NCBI GenBank assembly: GCA_016722295.1
Contig: JADKGL010000027.1
Location: forward strand, 99,275-163,274
Reading direction: 5' to 3'
Source of the DNA: Saprospiraceae bacterium
GTDB taxonomy: Bacteria > Bacteroidota > Bacteroidia > Chitinophagales > Saprospiraceae
DNA: 64,000 nucleotides
Part shown: in pieces, positions 28,689 through 37,800 of the stretch
Position numbering within the stretch: the stretch's first letter is position 1
How the letters are laid out: each line of letters opens with the position of its first letter
The notes under the pieces: model-generated
What the model was told of the DNA's origin: nothing
Databases searched by the model: none
Seen by the model: only the letters and a program-made list of their open reading frames with translations
Position numbers and translations under genes: made by a program

Positions 28689-30710
28689 ATGAGAATGAAA
28701 CATTTGTCTATATTTTTTTTAATTTTTATTTTCTCTACAAATTTATTTGGTAGAAGAGTAATGGTTTCGAGTGCAGCAGAAATTACCACAGCAATGAATG
28801 TGGGTGCACCAGGTGATACATTAATAATGGTAGGTAATATTTGGACTGATCAACTTATATTATTTGGTGGTGCAAATGGCACATTATCTAATCCAATAGT
28901 TTTAATGCCTGAGATTCCTGGAACTATTAAGCTGGAGGGATCATCTAGAATTAAAATTTTTGGTAATTATTTAGTAGTTTATGGACTAAAATTCCAAAAT
29001 CCAAATCCATCCTCATTAGGAACAAATCATATAGTTGAATTTAGGAATAGCTCTATTTTGGCTAATCATTGTAGATTTACAAACTCACATATATACTATT
29101 ATAATTCAAATAACTCTATTGATAACAAATGGGTATCTATTTATGGAACTAATAATAGAGTAGATCATAATAGATTTGAAGGCAAATCGAATTACGGGCC
29201 GACTTTAGTAGTTTGGTATGCGAGTGCAGGTGGCTTTCCAAACGAATCACCTTCAACTTATCATAAAATAGATCATAATTATTTTTTGGATAGAACTTTG
29301 CCATTAGGAGGAAATGGTGGCGAAACAATAAGAGTTGGGGATAGTAATACCTCAAGGACAAATGGATTTAATATTTTTGAGTTTAATCTATTTGAACATT
29401 GTGATGGTGAAATTGAAATAATTTCAAACAAAAGTGAATATAATACATATAGATATAATACATTCAGAGCTAATAATGGTCAACTCACATTAAGACATGG
29501 TGCCAATTGTTTTGTTCATGGGAATTTTTTTCTGGGTGAAAATTATCCTGGAAGTTCTGGTGTAAGAGTAATAGATGGGAATCATGAAATTTACAATAAT
29601 TATTTTCAAGATCTTATTGGAGCATCTTCAAGTGATCTTAGAGCTCCAATAACAATAATGAATGGAGACGCTAATCCAGCCGCTAATGGCTATTGGAAAG
29701 TTTATAATAGTAGAATTTGGAATAACTCTTTTGTGAATTGTGATGATCCACTTATTAGAATAGGGGTACCTGGTGGGACTGTTAATGCAGATTCTATATT
29801 TTTTTCAAATAATTTGTTATCAGCAATACAAGGACCATTTATTAAATATGATAATATTCCAACAAATATATTTTATACAAGAAATCATTACTATGGCTCA
29901 AATTTGGGTATAACATCTACAGGGTGGCTTAATTTTAATCCTGATTTAGTTTACGACACACAAGAGGAATTGTATAGATTAAATATTTCTAGTCTTTTGA
30001 TAGATAGCGGAGCAGTGGTGCCACCTATCATAGATTTTGATGGGCAGTCAAGAATTTCAGTATTTGATATAGGTTCAGATGAGTATTCTGCTGCGCCAAT
30101 AACTATAACTCCTCTGTTACCTCAAGATGTTGATCCTTGTTTTTTGAAACCAATGAATGATTGTCCTAATTTATCAAGAGTTTTAGGTTTAAATAAAATA
30201 GAATTAATATCACATGTAAAGCAAGAGCGTATAGAGTTTAAGATTTCAAATTTTCATTATAGAGGTATTGCGCAATTTCAAAAATATAATGAATTGAAAA
30301 AAATATGGATTAATATTGCCACTTTGGATTTTGAAATGAATGACAAGTTTGATTGTATTGACAACAATCCAATAGCAGGAAAGAATTATTATCGAATAGT
30401 TCAATATGTCAGAGAGTATGAAAATCCTATTACAATAGCTGATCTTGAATTGAATTATGATGCTAAATCTAAAGAGGAAATTTCTATATTTGTCACTCCA
30501 AGTCAAATAGAAATTCAATGTGAACAATTTCACGCAATAAAATCTTGGACGATTTATAATTTAAATGGTCAGATTATACAATCCAGTTCTTATGAAAGAG
30601 GCTTCGGAAATTATGTAAAAATTATAAAGAATCACAATTTGCCCGATTGCGTAATTTTGGAAGTTCAAACATACAACAATACTCGTAATAAAAAATTGTT
30701 ATTTTGGTAG
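28689..30710 (+). CDS. Polysaccharide lyase family 6 (alginate lyase / chondroitinase B type) with C-terminal sorting-like domain
   Basis: This 673-residue protein has a signal peptide (KHLSIFFLIFIFSTNLFG) and a right-handed beta-helix body. PL6 landmarks are present: NGGETIRVGDS from residue 209; EIEIISNKS (Glu241, Glu243 as Ca-ligand positions, Lys248 as the base); and LTLRHGANCFVHGNFF with Arg269. These match chondroitinase B landmarks in order and spacing. Such lyases cleave uronic-acid polysaccharides (alginate, dermatan) by beta-elimination with Ca2+. The last ~90 residues (SWTIYNLNGQIIQSSSY, VILEVQTYNNTRNKKLLFW) look like a T9SS sorting domain, so extracellular action is likely. No other polysaccharide-utilisation gene (SusC/D, other lyases) is adjacent. 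The gene stands alone between surface-protein genes. Confidence 0.85.
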   Translation: MRMKHLSIFFLIFIFSTNLFGRRVMVSSAAEITTAMNVGAPGDTLIMVGNIWTDQLILFGGANGTLSNPIVLMPEIPGTIKLEGSSRIKIFGNYLVVYGLKFQNPNPSSLGTNHIVEFRNSSILANHCRFTNSHIYYYNSNNSIDNKWVSIYGTNNRVDHNRFEGKSNYGPTLVVWYASAGGFPNESPSTYHKIDHNYFLDRTLPLGGNGGETIRVGDSNTSRTNGFNIFEFNLFEHCDGEIEIISNKSEYNTYRYNTFRANNGQLTLRHGANCFVHGNFFLGENYPGSSGVRVIDGNHEIYNNYFQDLIGASSSDLRAPITIMNGDANPAANGYWKVYNSRIWNNSFVNCDDPLIRIGVPGGTVNADSIFFSNNLLSAIQGPFIKYDNIPTNIFYTRNHYYGSNLGITSTGWLNFNPDLVYDTQEELYRLNISSLLIDSGAVVPPIIDFDGQSRISVFDIGSDEYSAAPITITPLLPQDVDPCFLKPMNDCPNLSRVLGLNKIELISHVKQERIEFKISNFHYRGIAQFQKYNELKKIWINIATLDFEMNDKFDCIDNNPIAGKNYYRIVQYVREYENPITIADLELNYDAKSKEEISIFVTPSQIEIQCEQFHAIKSWTIYNLNGQIIQSSSYERGFGNYVKIIKNHNLPDCVILEVQTYNNTRNKKLLFW

Positions 30711-30760
30711 CATTTAAAACAAAAAACAGTATAGTTGTTTTTATATTTATTGAGGTATTT

Positions 30761-30788
30761 TGATGTGTTTTGGGCGCATCAGATTTTT
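30761..30788 (+). terminator. Short hairpin followed by T-run
   Basis: TGATGTG (30761-30767) pairs with CGCATCA (30775-30781), 7 bp with one G-U, followed by GATTTTTT. It ends the lyase transcript. Confidence 0.55.
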
Positions 30789-30869
30789 TAAAAACTTAAA
30801 TTTTCAATTTATTAATAATTTCAATATTCGAAGTATTATTATAATCCACTATTTGCATTTAATTCAGAT

Positions 30870-32624
30870 ATGAATAATATGATCAAAATTAGTTTATTGA
30901 ATTGTGCATTATTGTTCAGCAGTATAATGTTAAGCCAAGAACAAAAATTGTTGTCTCGGAAGTATAATATTGATCCACGATTTAAACATTACAATAGCAT
31001 TAGACGCAAAGAATTGAGTAATATTGATTCGATTTTGAATTCAAAGTTGCCTTATCGATATCTTTTAAGTCCTGATTGGCGAGCAAATAAAGCGCAATCC
31101 TTATGTTTCAGAGACTCTGTCTTTAACTTGTATACTTTGGGGACATCTTATGGTGAATTTGATCGATGTGAAATTACCTCAGTGCACAGGCTGAATTGGT
31201 CAGATATGAATCCTTACCTAATGGGCAAATGTAAAACTGGAAATTGTTATAAAGTTGAAATGTTCAACTTTAATGAAAATATTACTAGTTTGGCTATTGT
31301 GGATGTTAGCTTAAGTGAAATTTTACTAATAGATCACGTCAAATATCTACAACCACAGATCAGTGAAAGGATGGAAAAACTTGCTGTAGAATTAGTTTTG
31401 CATCATCCAGAAGTGCGAGCTATTTTAGGTTTTCGACCAACAGAAGAAGATGTTATCATGGCGAGCACAAAGACTTCATTGGCTAGGTCTAAATGTGAGC
31501 GTTCAAGACATTTATGTGTGGCTCCAACCATAGTATATAATGGAAAAGCATTATGGGCTATAGTAGATTTGACAGATATAGATATTGTAGGATTTCGCTG
31601 GACTGAAGTGGGCGCAAATGATACTATTGCTGCTCCTAATTTTACAGAGAAGAATCTTCAAAATGAATATATTTATGATTGTTATTGCATAAGAGATAAA
31701 CAATTTAAAAATGATCTTTGGGAGTTTAATTATGGCCTAACTAGCTCTGATGGTCTTAGAATTTCTGATGTAAAATATCAAGGTAAAAAAATATTAGAAA
31801 GCTGTAAATTAGTGGATTGGCACGTGAGTTATTCTCCTACAGAAAAATTTGGTTATAGTGATGCAGTGGGATGCCCATACTACAGTTCAGCAGTAGTAGG
31901 TGCGATCCAAATTCCGGAATGGGATACCATTATAGAGAATGGACAAGCGGTAGGATTAAGGCTTACTCAGATTTATAGTTCTGATTTATGGCCACAACCA
32001 TGTAATTATAATTATGAACAAAAATACGAGTTTTATAATGATGGTAGAGTTCGAGTAGGAGCTGCATCATTAGGACGAGGTTGTGGAAGTAATGGTACCT
32101 ATAGACCTGTATTCAGGATCCATTTTTATGGTGGAAATAAGTCATTTTATCAATGGGGAAAAAGCGATTGGGACGAGATCAATTTTGAGACCTATTTTCT
32201 TCATGATGAAATCTCAAAACTTGCTCCAGAAAACCTATTGTACAAGATAAAGTCAGATCAATGGACTTATGGAATCCAACCTTCAATGGGGCAGTTTCAA
32301 GACGGTGGAAAGCAAGATTTTGCTTATACTTATATTTCTTTGCATCACAAGAATAAAGAGGAAGGAGATAATGATTTACCCTCCCTTGGTCAATGTTGTA
32401 ATACTAATTATGAGCAAGGTCCAGAGAAATTTATCGACTCAATACCTGAACCAGTTTCTGATTCCGATTTTATAATATGGTATGTGCCTCAGGCAAAAAA
32501 TGAGAATAGCAAAGGTGCAGAATATTGTTGGGCAGAGACAGTTTCAGTTTTAGGTGTAAAACAGTATAAGACTTATCCTTGTTATATGGGGCCAATGCTA
32601 ATTCCAATGAAGCATGAAAAGTAA
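30870..32624 (+). CDS. Exported copper-amine-oxidase-fold protein without copper ligands
   Basis: This 584-residue protein has a signal peptide (IKISLLNCALLFSSIMLS, cleaved before Q) and no sorting domain. The C-terminal two thirds follow the copper amine oxidase catalytic domain: GLRISDVKYQGKKIL; a region around Asp331 at the place of the catalytic base; then NYNYEQKYEFYNDG from residue 379, aligning without gaps with NYDY..x..DG of the oxidases, so Tyr380 is at the topaquinone position; then SDFIIWYVPQ near the end in place of the DxVVWxT segment. The two HxH copper ligands are replaced (TYRPVFRIHF) and the third His region reads AKNENSKGAEYC. Amine oxidation by this protein is therefore doubtful. 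Fold assignment is by my own reading, not a search. It overlaps the next gene by 11 bases. Confidence 0.6.
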   Translation: MNNMIKISLLNCALLFSSIMLSQEQKLLSRKYNIDPRFKHYNSIRRKELSNIDSILNSKLPYRYLLSPDWRANKAQSLCFRDSVFNLYTLGTSYGEFDRCEITSVHRLNWSDMNPYLMGKCKTGNCYKVEMFNFNENITSLAIVDVSLSEILLIDHVKYLQPQISERMEKLAVELVLHHPEVRAILGFRPTEEDVIMASTKTSLARSKCERSRHLCVAPTIVYNGKALWAIVDLTDIDIVGFRWTEVGANDTIAAPNFTEKNLQNEYIYDCYCIRDKQFKNDLWEFNYGLTSSDGLRISDVKYQGKKILESCKLVDWHVSYSPTEKFGYSDAVGCPYYSSAVVGAIQIPEWDTIIENGQAVGLRLTQIYSSDLWPQPCNYNYEQKYEFYNDGRVRVGAASLGRGCGSNGTYRPVFRIHFYGGNKSFYQWGKSDWDEINFETYFLHDEISKLAPENLLYKIKSDQWTYGIQPSMGQFQDGGKQDFAYTYISLHHKNKEEGDNDLPSLGQCCNTNYEQGPEKFIDSIPEPVSDSDFIIWYVPQAKNENSKGAEYCWAETVSVLGVKQYKTYPCYMGPMLIPMKHEK

Positions 32625-33522
32625 ATTCACGATTATTTTTTTAATGTTATTTTTTAAAATTTGTTTCAGTCAAGATGTTATTCCACTTTCTGATTGCAAG
32701 GGTAATCCTTTGTTTGTCAAAAAACTAACTCCTCCTGGAATGAAGGTTTATTTAAGTACATTTGAAAAGTATAGAATTGGTTTTCATTTAGTTGAATTGT
32801 TTCCTAAAAACAATAATCCTCCATATCGATATTCACACCCTTCATGGAAACTTGGAGGTGCTCTGGGATCTTTTGTTATTGCCCCAACGGGGCATGTGTT
32901 TGTTTGTCCGACACCATATATTAATAATTATTATAATCCTCCTTGTGAGCAAAATAAACTTTATCGAATTCATTCTCAAACAGGCGAAATGGAGAGTGTT
33001 TTTCAATTTTATGGAGATACTAGTTGTACTGATTTTGGATTAATGGGAATTTGCTATGACTGTGAGTCTGATCTACTTTTTGTTTCATCAATAAAAGGTT
33101 CTACAAAAACTAAAGCAAAAGGCAAAATTTATTCTTTACATTTCACACGAAATGATGATTACATATTAATTGATTCTATCAGCGAAATTGATGCTTTAGG
33201 GCTTTCTTTGGCTAAGATAGGAGGAAAGAAAAAATTATTTTTTGGTGATCTAAGAGCAGATGGTATATCTAGTATTGAAGTTAGTAATGACGGCCATTTT
33301 ATTTCTGCTCCAAATTTAGAAATCAATCTCAATGATGAGCGATTTATGGTTAATTATGAAGCCAAAAAAATTAAATTTAATCAAGATAATATATTAAAAA
33401 TTAGCCTTGTTCCCTTTGATTTTAGTTTTTCAATACCAGGTCATGAGAATGAGTCTTATCTTGAATATAAATATAATAAAGTAGGGAAGAATTGGATTTT
33501 GAAGAAAATTGAATTGCATTAA
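32614..33522 (+). CDS. Exported propeller-like protein coupled to the amine-oxidase-fold gene
   Basis: This 302-residue protein has signal peptide KSKFTIIFLMLFFKICFS, cleaved before Q. Its ATG lies 11 bases inside the preceding gene, so the pair is translationally coupled. The body shows repeated strand-turn patterns (GSFVIAPTGHVFVCPTPY, NKLYRIHSQTGEMESVFQFY, GLMGICYDCESDLLFVSSI, GKIYSLHFTRNDDYILID) like a beta-propeller; the same style of sequence occurs in the propeller part of the SdrD_B proteins nearby (e.g. KGTRNIITSSF...). There is no C-terminal sorting domain, so it is probably periplasmic or outer-membrane-associated with its partner. No enzymatic motif is seen. Its function is unknown, and a complex with the upstream product is inferred. 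Confidence 0.6.
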   Translation: MKSKFTIIFLMLFFKICFSQDVIPLSDCKGNPLFVKKLTPPGMKVYLSTFEKYRIGFHLVELFPKNNNPPYRYSHPSWKLGGALGSFVIAPTGHVFVCPTPYINNYYNPPCEQNKLYRIHSQTGEMESVFQFYGDTSCTDFGLMGICYDCESDLLFVSSIKGSTKTKAKGKIYSLHFTRNDDYILIDSISEIDALGLSLAKIGGKKKLFFGDLRADGISSIEVSNDGHFISAPNLEINLNDERFMVNYEAKKIKFNQDNILKISLVPFDFSFSIPGHENESYLEYKYNKVGKNWILKKIELH

Positions 33523-33537
33523 ATATTAAGTTTTTTT

Positions 33538-34224
33538 TTAATTTATTTTAAATTTTAATAATTGTATGATTGAAACTAAATGTCCAAATAATATAATGGG
33601 GACGATAAATGTAGGCAAGAGACTAAATGGAAAATTTAAAATTGCTATGTTGGGCTGTTCAAATGCAAATTTCTGAATTGGCGAAGGAGCTGAAAATAAT
33701 GCAATAATAACAATATTCAATAAAAGCCCTAAACAAATAAAGTTCCAAACCAGAACAATATGACTTCTTAATTTTGTTTTCGTTATCCCAAAATATGCAA
33801 CAATTGGAGCCGAGATCCCAGCTACAATATCATAATTCTTTCCTTCAAAAGTCATAAGTTCAGGAATAGCTTTGTTTAGAAATAACCAGAACAAAACTAT
33901 TTCAACTGGAATTCTTACAATGTTTATATAAGTAAGATTTTTTAAGGGCAAACTAAAAATAAATTTTTTTCCATTTTGGCTACCAAAAAGGTAGATAAAA
34001 GTCAAAATGGTAGGCATAATTCCAAACAATATTATATTTGGTGGAAAGGAACTTGTGTCGGCCTTATAAAAATTTTTCAATGATAAAATAGATTGAATAA
34101 CCAACCAAATTGTCAAGCAAATAAGAATTGAAATCGTGTGTTTTTGTGTTTTTTCAGAATAAGAATTTTTAATTGTCCAAATAAAAAGTAGCAATGTCCC
34201 TAATGTAGTTAACAACAAAGGCAT
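33538..34224 (-). CDS. Integral membrane protein of unknown function
   Basis: This 228-residue protein is very hydrophobic, with about 6-7 predicted membrane helices (PLLLTTLGTLLLFIWTIKNS, IILFGIMPTILTFIYLFG, IVLVWNFICLGLLLNIVIIA, LLPTFIVPIILFGHLVSIIQ). It has no signal peptide and no motif of a known transporter or enzyme. Proteins of this length and helix pattern are widespread and uncharacterised in Bacteroidota. It is alone on the minus strand, convergent with the coupled pair and divergent from the giant repeat gene. I cannot assign a function. Confidence 0.65.
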   Translation of the reverse strand: MPLLLTTLGTLLLFIWTIKNSYSEKTQKHTISILICLTIWLVIQSILSLKNFYKADTSSFPPNIILFGIMPTILTFIYLFGSQNGKKFIFSLPLKNLTYINIVRIPVEIVLFWLFLNKAIPELMTFEGKNYDIVAGISAPIVAYFGITKTKLRSHIVLVWNFICLGLLLNIVIIALFSAPSPIQKFAFEQPNIAILNFPFSLLPTFIVPIILFGHLVSIIQLLKFKIN

Positions 34225-34696
34225 GTGTTATAAATATGGGTAAATTATCAATCATTTCTAGTTTTCATTTAATAACAAACATTGTAACAAATAAGATTAT
34301 ATTTGATCAATTAATTTTATTTTTTCCCCCGCTTTCTTAGATTTTTAATTCAATTTACTTGGCTGCATATATACAATTTTACAAGTGGCCACCTCAAATG
34401 TCTCGATTTCTGACAATATTATATAAAATAAAACTATCTTATTTTTTCTCCAGGTCTGATCATAAAACTTAATTTCCTTCTTTGATTTAAAGCCCTTTAA
34501 TTTATTTATTAATCCTATATAGCATTAAGTATAAATTAAAATATTAGCCAATAATGTCTTTTCTATTAAGCAATTTTAGAAACCCACCAAAATATAATTA
34601 TAATATTATTTAATGTGTAAATAAATAATTATCAGTTATATAAATATTAAAATAATTAAATATGTAAAAAATTTAAAATATATAATAAATTGTATT
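34225..34696. other. Long AT-rich non-coding region before the giant gene
   Basis: About 470 bases, over 80% A/T in its second half by eye, without plausible coding frame. It presumably carries promoters for both flanking genes; only the one at 34697 is recognisable. Confidence 0.45.
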
Positions 34697-34704
34697 TACC
34701 TTTG
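34697..34704 (+). promoter_or_regulatory. Bacteroidota -7 promoter element of the giant repeat gene
   Basis: TACCTTTG matches TAnnTTTG. The predicted leader to the ATG at 34853 is about 140 bases, unusually long for this window, which leaves room for post-transcriptional control. Confidence 0.55.
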
Positions 34705-34852
34705 TTTATGGATTATTTTATTTAATAATGTGTTTATTTTTTAGAATTGAAACATAAATTAGATAAATATTCCATTTGCTTTCCATGAAATTCTAAGGAT
34801 GGTTTTTTCGATCCTAGATTTTGTTGAAAAACTTGAATGACTTAATTTTTGA

Positions 34853-37800
34853 ATGAATATGAATAAATCTTCACACTTACCATTTTTTGGTCTCGTCAAG
34901 AATTCTAGAAGAATTCTAGAAGCAATACTTATGGCTTTTGTCTTATTAATTTGTGTTATAACACAAATTAATGCTCAAATTTCTGGTACTATTTTCATGG
35001 ATGGAAATAATAACGGAACTTATGAGACTGCAACAGAAGTGCCATTTGCATTTGTTACTGTAAAAGCTACTGATGCTGCTGGTGCAATGTTTACAGCTAC
35101 TTCAGCAACAAATGGAACTTACACTATTACTGGAACAAACACTTCTACAATGTACCGACTGGAATTTACATATCCTGATGGATATTTAGACGGTGCTCAA
35201 GCCATTGGGTCAGGTTCTTCAGTGCAATTTGCCTTAGGTAATGCAACTAATGTAAATCAAGGTGTATATGTTGCAAATACGTGTGATCCAGATGGTGTGA
35301 TGCGTGTTATGTTTTCTTCAGGTTTAGATTCTGATGGGACAGATTTTGGGCTTAGATCGTGGGATTATACAGCAGACCGAAGAGCAGTTAATATGATGGG
35401 TTCTGGAGGATCTACTACACCACATACAGATGACATACCGATTTCGGCAGCTGGGGTGGCTTATGGAATTGCAGTTCAAAAAGGCACAAATTTAGGTTTT
35501 TTTACTACAATAAGTAGCGATCTTACAACAGTGTTTCCTGCAGATCCTGTTGGAGAAGATGTCATCAGAATTGCAAATTACTCTGGGGCAGGAAATTCCT
35601 ACGTTTCAAATAAGTTATTAGTGGATTTGGGTGCTTTCGGTATAAGCACTTCAGCAATTTCTCCTTCTATTGACGGTACTTTTGGTACTCATGGTTTAGG
35701 AGGCATTGCAATCTCTGATGATGGGAAAACCTTATATGCTATCAATATGGGAAAAAGAAATCTTATTAAGATAGATATTAGTGGAATAAATTATGCAACT
35801 ATTCCAGGCGGAGGTTATACAGGTGCTCCACTTGTCGTAACTGAAATTGCACTACCCAATGCAAGTTGTACAAATGGTACGTTTAGACCTGGAGCTTTGG
35901 ATTTTCATGCAGGAAATTTATATATAGGAGGTGTTTGCGATGCCAATTCAGGCACTGCTGCCAATTTGCAAGTTAAAGCTTATGAAATGAATCCAGTAAG
36001 CAATACTTTTACTCAAGTGTTGAGTTATACGCCAGATTGGTTAACTGCTGGGTTACGATTAGGAGGTGATTGGCCTCATGCACCATGGAGTACTACCTAT
36101 CCCAGTGGAGATGGAGATGGTGATCCTGGGACAATACAGCCACATTTTTTTTCAATAGCATTCGATGATTATGGAGCTATGATTATCGGATTTGTGAATC
36201 GTGAGGTTTTTGTTGATGCTGGATCTACAAGAGAGCCAGGATATTTGTTGAGGACATGGCGAAATGCAGATGGCACATTTACCTTAGAAAATGATGGTGT
36301 ATCTGGTCCATTAACCTCCACAGCTAGAACAAGAAATGTTGATGGTGGTGGTCAACCAGGTAATTTCACACCTGATCCACCTGGTGATTACAATAACGGT
36401 CCAGGTAATGATTGGTTCTTTGAAAATGGAAGAACAAGGTCTCACCCCAATTTATATACCGGTGGTGCACTTGTTGTGCCAGGAACAGGATTTGTTGTAG
36501 GTGGTTTTGCTGACCCAGGCAACCCAATATGGCAGACTGGTGGACGATATATCAATTTTGAAACTGGAAGATCAGAATATGGAACTTCTGTTATAGGAGC
36601 TAAAGCAACCGTTATGGCGGCTGGTGATGTAGTCTGTGATGATCCTACTGTTGAAGTAGGAAACAGGATATGGATGGATACAGATGGAAATGGGATTCAA
36701 GATGCAGATGAAATGGCATTAGCTGGTATTACTGTGCAATTATATAATGGATCAACACTTATAGCTACAGCTGTAACAAATTCTAGTGGTAATTATATAT
36801 TTTCTTCTGATCCATTAGGAACAACTTCATCTTCACATATTTATAATTTGGGACTAATTGCAGGAACAAATTATACCATAAGAGTTCCAAACGTTCAAGG
36901 TGGAAGCAAACAAACTTCACTTGGCACAAAAATACTAACTACACCTAATTTAACAGGAACAACAAATTCTGAGATCGACAAAATTGATTCAGATGGAATC
37001 TTAGTAGGCAACAATGCAGAAGTCACATTTCTTTTAGTATCTTATGGAGCAAATAATCATACTTTAGATTTTGGGTTTACAGCTTTGACTTGCCCAGTTG
37101 CTGGAACTAATGGTTCAACTAATGTTTGTGATAATTCGACTTTAACTATTACGTTATCTAGTTTAATTTCAGGAGATTCAACTGGAGGAGTTTGGAGCAG
37201 AGTATCAGGTTCTGGTGGTACATTCAACTCTACATTAGGAACTTTTATTCCAACAGGTGCGACTACAAGTATTTTTAGATATATAGTATCTGCACCTGGT
37301 TGCCCTAATGATACATCAGAAGTAACAGTAAATGTTAGTCCTTTTAGGTCTGCGGGTACAGACGGAAGCGACACAGAATGTGATGGTTCAGGAACAGTAA
37401 TAGACTTATATAGTATCATTACTGGAGAACAAACCGGAGGTACATGGAGTAGATTGACTGGATCTGGTGGTACTTTTAATTCAGGAGCAGGAACTTTCAC
37501 AGTTTTAGCAGGAACAACAACAAGTACATTTAGATATATTGTATTAGGCACATCACCATGTCCAAATGATACATCAGTAGCGACAGTAACAATCACAGCA
37601 GCGCCAACAGCTGGAACTGGATCATCTACTACAGTTTGTGAAAATAGTACCTCATCAGTTAATTTATTTAATTTATTGACAGGTGAGAGTTCAGGAGGTA
37701 CATGGAGTAGATTGACAGGTACAGGAGGAATATTCAATGCTGGAGCAGGTACATTTGTACCTGCAATAGGATCTACAACTTCTACATTCAGATATACAGT

